Notes: generated by a model from the sequence alone, not told the origin. A stretch of DNA of 64,000 bases from Chromatiaceae bacterium (GCA_016714645.1 JADKCI010000006.1:1-64000); one strand, 5' to 3'; shown: positions 28,183-37,353, counted from the stretch's first letter. Program-made: numbers and translations.

Positions 28183-29117
28183 ATGGCCGCCATGCTTCTC
28201 CTCGACCCCAAAAACGACTACGTCTTCAAAAAGCTCTTCGCCACGGCGCCGGCCCTGCTGGCGGCCCTGATCAACGCCGTGCGCGGCACCGAACCGTCGG
28301 TCACGGTGGTCGCCGTCCTCAACCCCGCATCGAACCCGAGGAGCTCACCGGCAAATACATCGTCCTCGATCTCCTCGCCCAGGATGACCAGGGCCGCCGC
28401 TACAACATCGAGATGCAAGTCCGTCGCTACCGCGCCTGGAGCGCCCGCAGCGCCTACTACCTGGCCCGTACCCTCGCCCAGCAACTGGACAGCGGCCACG
28501 ACTATCACCAGCTCAAGCCCGCCATCGGCATCCACCTGCTCGACTTCGACCTCTTCACCGCCCCCGCCCACCAGCAGCAGGCGACCTGGTGCTTCGAGCT
28601 GCGCGATCGCCACCAGCCCACCTTGAAACTGGGCGACGAACTACAATTAAACCTAATCGAACTGCCCAAGGCCGACCGCCTGGGCGCCGGCGAACCGGCC
28701 CTGGCGGCCTGGGTCACCTTTCTCGAACACTGGCAGGAGGAGCAGAGAATGCAACAAATTGACTATCCCCCGGTGCAACAAGCCCTAGAGCGTATCCGCG
28801 GCCTCAGCGCCGACGCCGAAACCCAGCGCCTGGCCTTCGTGCGCGAGCGCGCCCTGCGCGACCAGCGCAGCGAACTGCATGGCGCCCGGGAGGAAGGACG
28901 CGAGGAAGGGCGGGAGGAAGGGCGCGAGGAAGGGCGCGAGGAAGGCATCGCCCAAGGCGAAGCCGCTATCCTCGAACGCCTGCTGCGCCGCCGCTTTGGC
29001 CCCGTGAGCGAGGCCACCCGGACCCGCCTGCGCACCGCCACCCCCGCCCAACTCGAAACCTGGGCCGAACGCCTGCTCGATGCACCCGACAGTGACGCGG
29101 TCTTCCAGGTGCAATGA
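28183..29117 (+). pseudogene. Rpn-family recombination-promoting nuclease, copy 1 (frameshifted)
   Basis: PD-(D/E)XK nuclease / putative transposase family. It opens MAAMLLLDPKNDYVFKKLFA and reads in frame to VVAVLNP (about 28326). Here CAACCCCGCATC has one C fewer than the intact copy at 56664, so the rest is in another frame. That part includes LLAQDDQGRRYNIEMQVRRY (nuclease D...ExQ core) and LKPAIGIHLLDFDLF. It ends in an Arg/Glu/Gly tract of tandem REEG units and a C-terminal tail. The REEG run has one more unit than copy 2. Otherwise the two are nearly identical over 0.9 kb and lie in the same orientation. Confidence 0.9.
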
Positions 29118-29268
29118 GGGGTCCTTAACCGGCTCGCCCCACCGGGAGCTGTCTCGGGACACTTGCAAGACCCCTGCCCCTGACGGTCAATGGCCTCACG
29201 CTTGCCCCTGCGACTGGCGCGTAGTCAGTTCCTGTACTATCCTGACGTACTAGCACGGGAGTAAGGAC

Positions 29269-29517
29269 GTGGGCCACCCTGTTTCGGTTCGGTTGGACGA
29301 GGACCTGCAGTCAACGCTCGAAGACGCCGCCAAGGCGCGCGGCATCGGCTTGTGCACCTATCTGCGAGAACTTGCCGCCAACGAGGCCAAGCGCCTGCGG
29401 CGGGAGCGGATCCGCGATCAAAGCCGGGCGGTTGGCGCTTATGTCGCCGCCTCGCCCGAAGCCCAGCGCTTCTACGACCAGTGGGGCACGCCCACCGCCG
29501 AAGGCGATAGTCGATGA
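29269..29517 (+). CDS. RHH (CopG-like) antitoxin, apparently without its toxin
   Basis: An 82-residue protein starting at GTG 29269 behind GGAGTAAGGAC. The N-terminal VSVRLDEDLQSTLEDAAKAR with TYLRELAANEAKRLR has the ribbon-helix-helix pattern of antitoxins usually paired with MazF/PemK toxins. The tail (SPEAQRFYDQWGTPTAEGDS) would be the toxin-binding part. The stop overlaps a start (ATGA at 29514), but the ORF that follows has only 27 codons and no toxin similarity, so the partner seems lost. A direct repeat GTACTA sits upstream at about 29233-29251 and may be an operator. Confidence 0.7.
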   Translation: MGHPVSVRLDEDLQSTLEDAAKARGIGLCTYLRELAANEAKRLRRERIRDQSRAVGAYVAASPEAQRFYDQWGTPTAEGDSR

Positions 29518-29541
29518 GCCTGGCCGCTGGCCCATCATGTC

Positions 29542-29712
29542 ATGACCACATTGAAGCAGCGGGTCAGTCCAACAACGTCGCGCATCGACGGTACTGAGCT
29601 GGCCGAGATCCGGCGCCTGATCGGGATCGCCGTTGGCCTGGAGTATGTGATGGCAGATTGGAAATTGGCTATCGACGGTCAGCAATTATTCAGAATCGAT
29701 CCGCTCAGGTGA
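29542..29712 (+). CDS. Small ORF of 56 residues preceding the DUF2442 gene
   Basis: ATG at 29542 to TGA at 29712. It reads MTTLKQRVSPTTSRIDGTEL then AEIRRLIGIAVGLEYVMADW and LAIDGQQLFRIDPLR. No family is recognised. Its stop lies within an AGGTGA ribosome-binding-like sequence 7 bp before the DUF2442 ATG, which suggests a two-gene unit with coupled translation. Base composition is mixed, falling towards the AT-richer DUF2442 gene. It could be a truncated gene. Confidence 0.4.
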   Translation: MTTLKQRVSPTTSRIDGTELAEIRRLIGIAVGLEYVMADWKLAIDGQQLFRIDPLR

Positions 29713-29719
29713 AGCACGC

Positions 29720-29968
29720 ATGAACAAGGTCATTGTGGTTGAGCCGCGAGATAACTATGTACTTTTCGTCAAGCTATCCAACGGGAAAGAAGGCGAATTC
29801 GATGTGTCCGGGTATTTGAATAAAGGGATATTTAAAGAATTACAGAATGTTAGCTACTTCAAACAGGTACGACCAGCTTTTGGCGGTGTCATCTGGCCTC
29901 ATGAACAAGACTTCAGCGCCGACACTATCAAAATTGAAATGAGGGGCCTCGAAGAACACTATGCATAA
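29720..29968 (+). CDS. DUF2442 domain protein
   Basis: An 82-residue protein. The sequence VEPRDNYVLFVKLSNGKEGE, FDVSGYL, GIFKELQNVSYFKQV and the final FGGVIWPHEQDFSADTI match the DUF2442 family. That family is often encoded next to DUF4160 genes in toxin-antitoxin-like pairs. No DUF4160 gene is present here. The gene is clearly AT-richer than its surroundings, which suggests horizontal arrival. Confidence 0.75.
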   Translation: MNKVIVVEPRDNYVLFVKLSNGKEGEFDVSGYLNKGIFKELQNVSYFKQVRPAFGGVIWPHEQDFSADTIKIEMRGLEEHYA

Positions 29969-30480
29969 TCCGCTAAACTTGCCCAGGACGCGAGCCACCC
30001 GCCAACCCCACCGGGCGGAGCGCAGCAGCCCGACAAGCCCCCCTCGACTTCACCGCCACCGCTGACCTGGCCGCCTGGCTGGGCAGGCATTGAGGCCGAA
30101 GGCGAGCCCCTCGGCAGCATCTGCCGCAACGGCGCCGGCCAATCCACCCTGCCCGAGGTCCCGAGTTGCGTCTATCAGGACGCGCCCAGGTATTGGCCCA
30201 GAGGCGCACCCGCCCATCTTCGCCCACCCGGGCAAACTCCGGTTCCCGACCGGACAGTCGCCGTGTCAGGCGGATGATCAGACGAGGGATGCCGGTGCCG
30301 ATAGCGCTCATGTGCCCCTTCAGCGCCCTCGCCCTGGTGCCTATGATCGATACCGCCTTCCGGCGATAGGCCTTTCCGCAAAAGGCCCATGAGATCATGG
30401 CCTGCGGTACTCTGCTGTTGACCGCCCGGGTTGGCGCCCTGGCGCGGACGCTGGCCGGGCTACCCCCTGCGTGCTTGATA
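29969..30480. pseudogene. Mosaic of relics of polysaccharide genes
   Basis: No intact gene lies between 29969 and 30619. Three pieces match other parts of this window. 29969-29984 equals the 16 bases just before the wzm start (40018-40033). 30101-30165 matches the Walker A region of wzt (41352-41416) at 56 of 65 positions. 30319-30480 matches the C-terminal part of the GT4 gene at 58565-58735, with small indels and an in-frame stop. 30189-30250 is dispersed repeat copy 2. The pieces lie in the same order as their sources, so this looks like a decayed copy of a polysaccharide cluster after large deletions. Confidence 0.75.
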
Positions 30481-30619
30481 CGGCCCAATATGCCGGGTGA
30501 TTCAAGCTTGGAAACCATGGTCATAGGTAGTAAGGTTTAGCGCTGCGGACCTCTTGATCGTATAACAGGGCGGACTCAAAATTTAAGCGAAATACTTAAA
30601 CTTAACATGGATAGCATTT

Positions 30620-32803
30620 ATGACTAAGAATGACCCTCTCTATGACTTGATTTTTTTCGGCAATGATCGGCAAGGCCCGGAACGTGAAATAGCCTTTCAT
30701 CAGCTTGCCCGGGCAATGAAGGTGCCACCTGCTCAAATCGGGGAGGTGCTGAAGGAACGGAATTGCGTCATCATTCGCAACCTGACCGCCGAAAAAGGCC
30801 ATGAGGCAGTAACCCAGTTACTGGGCATTGGCATTCGCTGTAATCTTCGCCCTGCCTCCAAACCCCTTGTCAGGCTTGAACTCATGCCGTTGGAAACCCC
30901 CAAGGCAAACGAGCCCGTGAGGACCTGTCCGGCGTGCGGACATCTTCATCCTGGGGAGGGTGACACCCCCGCACCAACCATCTGCGAGGTTTGCGGCACC
31001 GTGTTCGCCAAATATGAACGGGTGGAGAAAGATCGAAAGGAACGCGAACTGATTCGACAGACATTATTGGCGAAAAATCAGCGTCAGCTCGAGAATGCCG
31101 AGAAAGAACGGGAAGCGCGCGCGGCGTCAAAACGTCGTAAGACGCTTGAGGAAGAGATTCTTCGTGAGTTGGGTTTGCCGCGTTCGATCTCCACTCGATT
31201 CCGCCTGATTAATTCGGTGGTTGCCATCTATTTAGTCGGACTGGCCGTGGGTGTTGTTGCGGGTGTGACCGGCTACAAACTCCTCGGAGGAGGCGATCCC
31301 ACGTTCAATCAACAAAATACCTTATCCATGGATGCATTGACCGCCAGCCAGGCTGCGGCTGGCCATTACGACCCGGGTGTCCAGGTCCAGATGCAGGTTT
31401 TAGCACTCTTCACCACCCAGACTGCCGCTGGCGGGAGGGGGATAACTAAAGTGACCGCTACCGATGCTGTGAAAATTACTCCTGGCCCACTCAGCCACTC
31501 AGGGTTGGCATTAAAGGAAGGCTCCGGCACCCTGGAAGATGGGGATGCGCCAACGGGTTCCGCTGATAAGTCGATGTTCATGGACAGGCGACTGAGTGAA
31601 CTTAGAACCGATACCGAATGGAACCTCTTTCTCCTCGGTCGAATGGAGCTTTTGCGGCAGCAGGGTGAATCACAGTCCGCCCTGGCGCTGATCGACTCTC
31701 TGAATACCCCGGAAACCCGTTTCAGCCAGGGTGTCCTTATTGCTGAAAGCTTGTTGGGCGACGGACGATCCGTCGAGGCCGGGGAGATATACCAGCGCCT
31801 GACCGCTGATGCGAAGCGTCAACCAGACCAGGATGGCAAGCGGATCGCAGCGCTTAGTGACCTCGCCCGACATCTGCACGGCGCGGGCCGGACTATTGAG
31901 GCGGAGGTCCTATTACAGCAGGCTCAGTCCATCCTGGGCACCCTTCAAGACCCTGCGGACAAGGTCCTGGCGGAAAGTGAGATCGCCGCCCTGTTGAGTC
32001 ACTTTGGCCGCCTTCAGCAGGGGCAGACTGCATTCAATAGGGCCACCTCGGGTTTGGCACAAATCCCGGACCTGAAGCGGCGCTTATCCACTATTGTCCT
32101 TTTGGCCCAGACCTATGCCAAGGCAGGCTATCGGGCATCGGCCTTAAGCCTATTGGAGACGGTATCGGACCGGATTGATACGGTTCAGGATCAACCAGGC
32201 CGGGTGGCGCTTCTGGAGAAGATCGCCCAAGCCTATCAGCAACTAGGGGATTTATGGGGAGCGGAGGGCGCGGCTGCCCGTATTGCAGACCCGGCCAGCC
32301 GCGATGAGGCGATCTATCGGCTATTTAAGGAGGAACTGGCCGCCGGCCGTCTGGCGAACGCCATGGAACTCACCGAGCGCTTGAAGCAGCCCGCTTTCCG
32401 AACGCTGGCGTTTGCTTTACTCGGTCTGCGCCAACAAAACCACCGCGACTACCAAGCCTTGGCCCAGCACTCGGGTGAAAGGGCGCTACTGGCTCTGGAG
32501 TCGATAGCGCATCCAGGGGAGAAAGCCGCGATCAGCGCCGAACTAGGACGTTACTCAGCCCGTCAAGAACAACAGGCCACCGCGGATCAGCTTTTTGCCC
32601 AGGCCCTACAGTTCGCGGAGGAGGAAGCCTCGGTGGCTGAGCGCGATCGCATCCTCGCCATAATCGCCACCAATGAGGCTTTGGCCCTGCGCGATACCCC
32701 TGCGCGGGAGCAGGTTGCAAAAATCGCGGACGCCCAATTACGCGCGGACTTGACGGAGGAACTTGACCGAATCGAGTCCACCGCCAGGACGGCGGGTCTC
32801 TAG
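30620..32803 (+). CDS. Membrane protein with zinc ribbon, one TM helix and a long helical-repeat region
   Basis: A 727-residue protein of unrecognised family. Residues 1-95 form a small domain (FHQLARAMKVPPAQIGEVLK, then GHEAVTQLLGIGIRCNLRP). A zinc ribbon follows with CPACG (103-107) and CEVCG (122-126), then a charged coiled coil (130-180) and one TM helix (about 197-218, VVAIYLVGLAVGVVAGVTGY). The last 400 residues are Ala/Leu-rich TPR-like helices (ALALIDSLNTPETRFSQGVL and further repeats). So the zinc ribbon should be cytoplasmic and the repeats periplasmic, or the reverse. It ends convergent with fimT. AT-richer promoter-like sequence precedes the ATG (30560-30619). A role in pilus biogenesis is only a guess from position. 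Confidence 0.8.
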   Translation: MTKNDPLYDLIFFGNDRQGPEREIAFHQLARAMKVPPAQIGEVLKERNCVIIRNLTAEKGHEAVTQLLGIGIRCNLRPASKPLVRLELMPLETPKANEPVRTCPACGHLHPGEGDTPAPTICEVCGTVFAKYERVEKDRKERELIRQTLLAKNQRQLENAEKEREARAASKRRKTLEEEILRELGLPRSISTRFRLINSVVAIYLVGLAVGVVAGVTGYKLLGGGDPTFNQQNTLSMDALTASQAAAGHYDPGVQVQMQVLALFTTQTAAGGRGITKVTATDAVKITPGPLSHSGLALKEGSGTLEDGDAPTGSADKSMFMDRRLSELRTDTEWNLFLLGRMELLRQQGESQSALALIDSLNTPETRFSQGVLIAESLLGDGRSVEAGEIYQRLTADAKRQPDQDGKRIAALSDLARHLHGAGRTIEAEVLLQQAQSILGTLQDPADKVLAESEIAALLSHFGRLQQGQTAFNRATSGLAQIPDLKRRLSTIVLLAQTYAKAGYRASALSLLETVSDRIDTVQDQPGRVALLEKIAQAYQQLGDLWGAEGAAARIADPASRDEAIYRLFKEELAAGRLANAMELTERLKQPAFRTLAFALLGLRQQNHRDYQALAQHSGERALLALESIAHPGEKAAISAELGRYSARQEQQATADQLFAQALQFAEEEASVAERDRILAIIATNEALALRDTPAREQVAKIADAQLRADLTEELDRIESTARTAGL

Positions 32804-32856
32804 TGGCCCCCCGGATGAACCATCGGTTTGTGTCGTCGCCCTGACCTCATCCGGGA

Positions 32857-33480
32857 TCAAGGGCTGCAACTCGTAAGGGTTGTATCTTCGCCACCCTCGA
32901 TTCTGACACGGCCAGGCTGGCTGATAACGATGATGCGGGCCTTCCCCTTATCCGTTGCGAAGACGTTAATACGATCATCGCAAAATATCACCCGTCCGGA
33001 AACACGCACAACCCCCGAACTATCATAGAAAATACGATTCTGTACTGGCGAATTGCCCCGAATGGTGATCTCCCCTGATATGGCGTCTTGCGTCCGGACA
33101 AGACCACCATCGGTGAAAATGATCCAGCCCTGCTCCCAACCGCCGGTCGTGGTGCAAGTAGCCTGATCGCTGCTTTTGCATAGGGTGACGCGCCCCCGGC
33201 GCTTTACCGCCTCGCTGCGGGCCAGATTCAGATCGGCGACAAAGTTGTTCACCTGGGTCGTTAGGCGATTGGACTGGATAAACTCCCGAAAGCTCGGTAT
33301 CGCCAGGGTCGCCAGGATGGCGGCTACCCCCAGGGTAATCAGGAGTTCGAGCAGGGTGAAACCGGTTGCCCAACCGGGGCGCGCCTGCCGGCCTTCCGGG
33401 CGGGCCGATCCTTGCCCGCCCCCAGGGGAATCGACGCCTGGGGTAGGCACCGCAACCTTGTCTAGCGTCCGCGATAGCAT
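32857..33480 (-). CDS. fimT: GspH/FimT-type minor pilin
   Basis: A 207-residue type IV pseudopilin. The class III signal is G-FTLLELLITLGVAAILATL, with Glu at +5. The globular part has NFVADLNLARSEAVKRRGRV and GWEQGWIIFTDGG, typical of GspH/FimT. The leader before the cleavage Gly is 40 residues, far longer than the usual 6-12, and no nearer in-frame ATG was found; a GTG codon 11 does not solve this. It is the last gene of the minor pilin run. Confidence 0.88.
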   Translation of the reverse strand: MLSRTLDKVAVPTPGVDSPGGGQGSARPEGRQARPGWATGFTLLELLITLGVAAILATLAIPSFREFIQSNRLTTQVNNFVADLNLARSEAVKRRGRVTLCKSSDQATCTTTGGWEQGWIIFTDGGLVRTQDAISGEITIRGNSPVQNRIFYDSSGVVRVSGRVIFCDDRINVFATDKGKARIIVISQPGRVRIEGGEDTTLTSCSP

Positions 33481-33552
33481 GGTTGAGATCTCGGTCAGTC
33501 GGGACCGCGCCGGTGCAGGGTGGAGGCGGCGTGGGGTTTCTGGTTCACACCT

Positions 33553-33966
33553 TCACCGCCAGCATTGGCCGACGGTGCCCTCGGTAACGCCGCGGGTGCC
33601 CAGTTGGTTGAGGGTGAGCGTTTTTCCGCATTTACTGTCACTGCTGGCCTGGCTACCCCTTGGTTCCGCCTCGAGGGTGAAGGAAGTGGCGGTTGGGTCT
33701 GGCAATGAAAATTGGTAATGGCCCGCGCCTTGATTCAGATTGCTTTCGCATTCGCCCGTTGGCAAGGTGGCCCCGACGTAGGTCAGGTTCAGGGTGTAGT
33801 AGCGCTCCATGAAGAGGGCGTATTCACCGAGACAGCCTTGAGCTAGTTTCCGGCGGGTATCGATCACGTGCTGGACATAAGAGGGATAGGCAATACTGGC
33901 CAGTATGCCGACGATGGCCACCACCACCATCAATTCGATGAGCGTCAGGCCGCGCAGCCGGTTCAT
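33553..33966 (-). CDS. pilE: Type IV minor pilin PilE
   Basis: A 137-residue prepilin. The leader MNRLRG is followed by LTLIELMVVVAIVGILASIA with Glu at +5 and a 25-residue hydrophobic helix. The globular part contains KLAQGCLGEYALFMERYYTL and a C-terminal pair of cysteines (CGKTLTLNQLGTRG to QCWR). This is the PilE pattern that follows PilY1 in Pseudomonas-type operons. Its start is one base from the pilY1 stop. Confidence 0.92.
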   Translation of the reverse strand: MNRLRGLTLIELMVVVAIVGILASIAYPSYVQHVIDTRRKLAQGCLGEYALFMERYYTLNLTYVGATLPTGECESNLNQGAGHYQFSLPDPTATSFTLEAEPRGSQASSDSKCGKTLTLNQLGTRGVTEGTVGQCWR

Positions 33967-33967
33967 G

Positions 33968-36900
33968 TCAGTTACTCATCAATTCATGCCATTCGATCCG
34001 CTCGGTCTCCCCTGGGGGGAAGGGGTTGCGGACGGGTAAGGTATGGACATTTCCCTCATGGGTCTGCACGATCATCTTGTCACCCACAAAGACCGGAATG
34101 CTGGGGATGCCACCAAGGTTGATACCGCTACCCGCGATACCATTGAGCCAATCCTCGCCGTCCATGTCTCCGTCACCGTTGTAATCAAAAAAGTCCTCCC
34201 CAAGTCGGGCGCCGGTGAAGGGATCGATCGCCATGATGAAGCCATTGCCCTCGGGATTACAGATGTCGCCCACCGGGATCAGGGTAAGGCCAATCAGGAT
34301 GTTTCCGTAGATCTGATTGGGCAAGATCATGCGTTCACCCTGAGCATCGTCGCCAACGATCAGGTCCAGGTACCAGCCGCGTTGGTTGACCAGGTCAGCG
34401 GCCTCTCCCGCGCTGATGGTGCGGGCCTTTGCCGTGCCGACGGCGCCCTCCGCCAGGATGCTGCGCTGGACCAGGTTGCCACGCCCGCTAATCACCGTCC
34501 CGTCATCGATGAGGCCATACCAGGTTTGTACTTGGCGGCTGGCCGGATCGCCCACGCTCAAAAACCGGCCGGTACCGAAGAAGACCCAGGTCTTGCCGGT
34601 ATCGGGGTCCTTGCTGACCCTCACGCCGGTGGTAATGGGCTGTCTGGTCCCACTCCCATCTCTTGCCTGAAACAGTTTGGCGACAGAGTTATTCACCAAG
34701 TCGAAGCGCCAGATATTCCCTTGCAAATCACCGGCATAGGCTCGCTCGAAACTGCCGTCATTGTTGGCGTCCCAGAGATAGGCTGCCGCCAACCCATTGG
34801 GATCATCCGCAGAGCCCGTGGCGGTACCGATGGTCGTCACGCCGGCGGTGGCAAGATTGACGGTTAAGAGCGCCGCCTGGTGGTTGGCGCTGTTGTAGCC
34901 GTTACCGACCGCCGCTGCCCAAGTACCATTGGGCAGCCTGCCAATCTGGGGTTTACCCAGATTCTGACCCAGGGTGGCTGGGCTGATCTCCCATAACATC
35001 TGGCTGGCGCCAACGCTGGCAGGATTGGTCACATCAATGGCATAGAGGGTCTTGCCACCCCTCCCCAGGCTCCCGACCAGGATGGTTTTCCAGGCGTTAT
35101 TCACGTAAGCATCCGCCACGCCTAACTCACCATCGGCGAAGTAACGATGACTGTAATCCGGGTCGGCGAGCGTTGCCAGATCGGTATTGATCAAGGCCGC
35201 TGGCAGGTACGCGAACGCTTCGCTGCCATCCCCGGCGTTGAAGCCATGCAGCATGCCGTCATTGGCGCCAACGTAAATCATGCTGGCACGCCCTTGCTGA
35301 GCGAGGGCGAAATCATCATGGACGGAGGCGCCGGGAAAGGTGCGTCTCTTGAACAAGTTGGCAAAGGGCGCGCCGATATAGACAGGATTCGAATTGACGA
35401 TGTCCCCGAGAGGGCTGTTGCGGGTCCGCAGGGTGCCATTGTTGGCGACCTCCAGGCTCTGGTCCCCACGCAGATAGTTGAGGACGGTTTCCGTGCCGAG
35501 GGCGGTCCTTTGGGCAGCGTTGAGATTGGCCCAGGTAAAATCCGTGGCCGTGCCATCGACCCGGGTAAAAATATGCCGATCTCCGAAGGTGGGTAGGTTT
35601 GCCGAGGCGAGCCAGGCGGCGGTATCACTGGCGTTGCCATCGCTGTCGAGTGTGTAGGCGGCTAATTCCCCCGCCCACACCACCGAGCGGAAGGTCGCCT
35701 TGAAAATGGATGCCCCCTCCACCAGGGTGGTGCTATCGATGGCGAGACCGGTGCCGGAGGAGAGGCGGGAGGCGATCGTGGCCAGGGACTGCTTGAGACC
35801 CTCGGTGAACTCCCGCGAGCTTTTCGCCGAGAAGAAGAGGCCATGACTGTTCACGGCGGCATGGAGCAGATCGTCGATTTTGGATGGGTTCGAGGAGGTA
35901 TCAGCCGCGCTCGGACTCAAGGGGTTCGGCCAGTTGATGGCTGTGCCGGCAGTAATCGCCTCGAAAGCGTCCTCCTTGGCGATAGTACCGTCGACGCCGA
36001 GCCCGATGCCGATAGTGACCATGTGCTGCCAGAAGGCGGGGTCGGTTTCGGACACCGTGATATTGTTGGTCAGGCTGGGGCGCAGGTCCCGCTTCCAGTA
36101 ATACATGGCCACGTCCGCTAGGGTATCCAAATAGTTATCCGAGAAGGTGCTGGTGGCGGTGTAGGTATAACTTTGGCTTTTCGGTCCCGTGATCTGACTG
36201 CCACTGGTGCCGTCATTGTTGGCTCGGGCCCCGCTGGTGGTGGCCCGATAAGCAGTCCCTCCCGTCCAATAACCATCCGTCATGAGGATGGTGAAGCAGG
36301 GCCGGCAGGAATATTCCAGGCTGGCTGCGTCCGCCGGGTCGAGCCGCCACGGTTCAGCGGATTCATAATAGAGCCCAACATTATTCAGTGCCCGCCTTAG
36401 CGGGGTATAAAAGTAGGTTGAGGTTGCTGGCGTGGTACTGAATAGCCAGGAATAGAAATTGGATCGCAGGCTCGAATAAGGACGCACCCCGGATATCAGG
36501 GTGGAATAGCTGCTACTGTATGGGTAATTGATGCTGCCATAACCTACGCGGTAGTGGTCGGGAATGCCGTCAAACGCCAGGCTGGTGCCAGCCCGGGCGG
36601 TATAGAGCCGGGTACGATAATACGAATACCAATTGGCGACGTTTGCATATTCATCGGTTGCGGCAATTACCTTTTCATAATCACTATTATTAGTGCTGCC
36701 TGGCGTCCGACCAGATATGAGTCGGTAATAACTGAATGCCTCTGCAAGTGTCAGGCGCTTATAACCATTTATCGGCGCATGGGAGGTTGCTGTATTGCAT
36801 CCCGAGTAGGTGTAGTTGGGGTTTGAGCCACTCCGGGTGGTGCAAACCCATCCTGATGTCTGAGTTGATTTGGAGGACCAGGTTGCAGGAATCCAATTGG

Positions 36901-37342
36901 AAAGATCGGTAACAGCGTTGTCCCTAGTAGAGACATAGCCATTCCGCCAGGCGGCGGTAAAGCTACTGGTCCCAAGGGTGTTGCCGCTCGCATTGACGGG
37001 GACCGTGTAGGTGAAGCTGGGGTTGTAGTAAATTTTATTGAAGTCTGGCGACTGGCAGCGTGCCGTTACGCTACTCCTCAATTTCCCAGTGCTTAATAGG
37101 ATGACGTTGTTGGCATCGCCACCCGTGCCATCACTGCAATCCGAGGTATCTGGCAAATCATCCCGATCCATCGATCCCGAATCGTCGAGAAGAAAAAAAA
37201 TATTCGGTGCCAGCGGCTCGGCAACAATGAGCGGGCTGGTTGCGATCTCCACCGCGGCCAGGGCGGCACCGGCCATAAGCAGCAGGCTCGTAGCAAAGCC
37301 TGCCCCCAGGAGGTGTGATCTTTGAGCGTATAGCTTAGGCAT
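33968..37342 (-). CDS. pilY1: PilY1 pilus-tip/adhesion protein
   Basis: A 1124-residue exported protein. MPKLYAQRSHLLGAGFATSL then a signal peptide ending AALAAV fixes the start at 37342; the open frame upstream to 37504 is inside pilX. A short vWA-like segment carries IFFLLDDSGSMDRDD (MIDAS-type). The C-terminal half is the PilC/PilY1 beta-propeller (VYVGANDGMLHGFNAGDGSE-like region near 35230-35290), with an EF-hand-like calcium loop DYNGDGDMDGEDW near 34160-34200. It acts at the pilus tip in extension, retraction, adhesion or surface sensing, depending on the species. Confidence 0.94.
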   Translation of the reverse strand: MPKLYAQRSHLLGAGFATSLLLMAGAALAAVEIATSPLIVAEPLAPNIFFLLDDSGSMDRDDLPDTSDCSDGTGGDANNVILLSTGKLRSSVTARCQSPDFNKIYYNPSFTYTVPVNASGNTLGTSSFTAAWRNGYVSTRDNAVTDLSNWIPATWSSKSTQTSGWVCTTRSGSNPNYTYSGCNTATSHAPINGYKRLTLAEAFSYYRLISGRTPGSTNNSDYEKVIAATDEYANVANWYSYYRTRLYTARAGTSLAFDGIPDHYRVGYGSINYPYSSSYSTLISGVRPYSSLRSNFYSWLFSTTPATSTYFYTPLRRALNNVGLYYESAEPWRLDPADAASLEYSCRPCFTILMTDGYWTGGTAYRATTSGARANNDGTSGSQITGPKSQSYTYTATSTFSDNYLDTLADVAMYYWKRDLRPSLTNNITVSETDPAFWQHMVTIGIGLGVDGTIAKEDAFEAITAGTAINWPNPLSPSAADTSSNPSKIDDLLHAAVNSHGLFFSAKSSREFTEGLKQSLATIASRLSSGTGLAIDSTTLVEGASIFKATFRSVVWAGELAAYTLDSDGNASDTAAWLASANLPTFGDRHIFTRVDGTATDFTWANLNAAQRTALGTETVLNYLRGDQSLEVANNGTLRTRNSPLGDIVNSNPVYIGAPFANLFKRRTFPGASVHDDFALAQQGRASMIYVGANDGMLHGFNAGDGSEAFAYLPAALINTDLATLADPDYSHRYFADGELGVADAYVNNAWKTILVGSLGRGGKTLYAIDVTNPASVGASQMLWEISPATLGQNLGKPQIGRLPNGTWAAAVGNGYNSANHQAALLTVNLATAGVTTIGTATGSADDPNGLAAAYLWDANNDGSFERAYAGDLQGNIWRFDLVNNSVAKLFQARDGSGTRQPITTGVRVSKDPDTGKTWVFFGTGRFLSVGDPASRQVQTWYGLIDDGTVISGRGNLVQRSILAEGAVGTAKARTISAGEAADLVNQRGWYLDLIVGDDAQGERMILPNQIYGNILIGLTLIPVGDICNPEGNGFIMAIDPFTGARLGEDFFDYNGDGDMDGEDWLNGIAGSGINLGGIPSIPVFVGDKMIVQTHEGNVHTLPVRNPFPPGETERIEWHELMSN

Positions 37343-37353
37343 GATGACGATCC

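Noticed and set aside
28218..28613. Minus-strand frame rich in Val/Glu/Ala opposite Rpn copy 1 (also 56466-57095 opposite copy 2)
   Set aside because: Conserved between copies only because the DNA is duplicated. It is the antisense of the nuclease-coding strand.
27877..30619. Prophage or integrative element borders
   Set aside because: No integrase, att-like repeats at a tRNA, or phage structural genes are present. The Rpn direct repeats explain the bracketing better.
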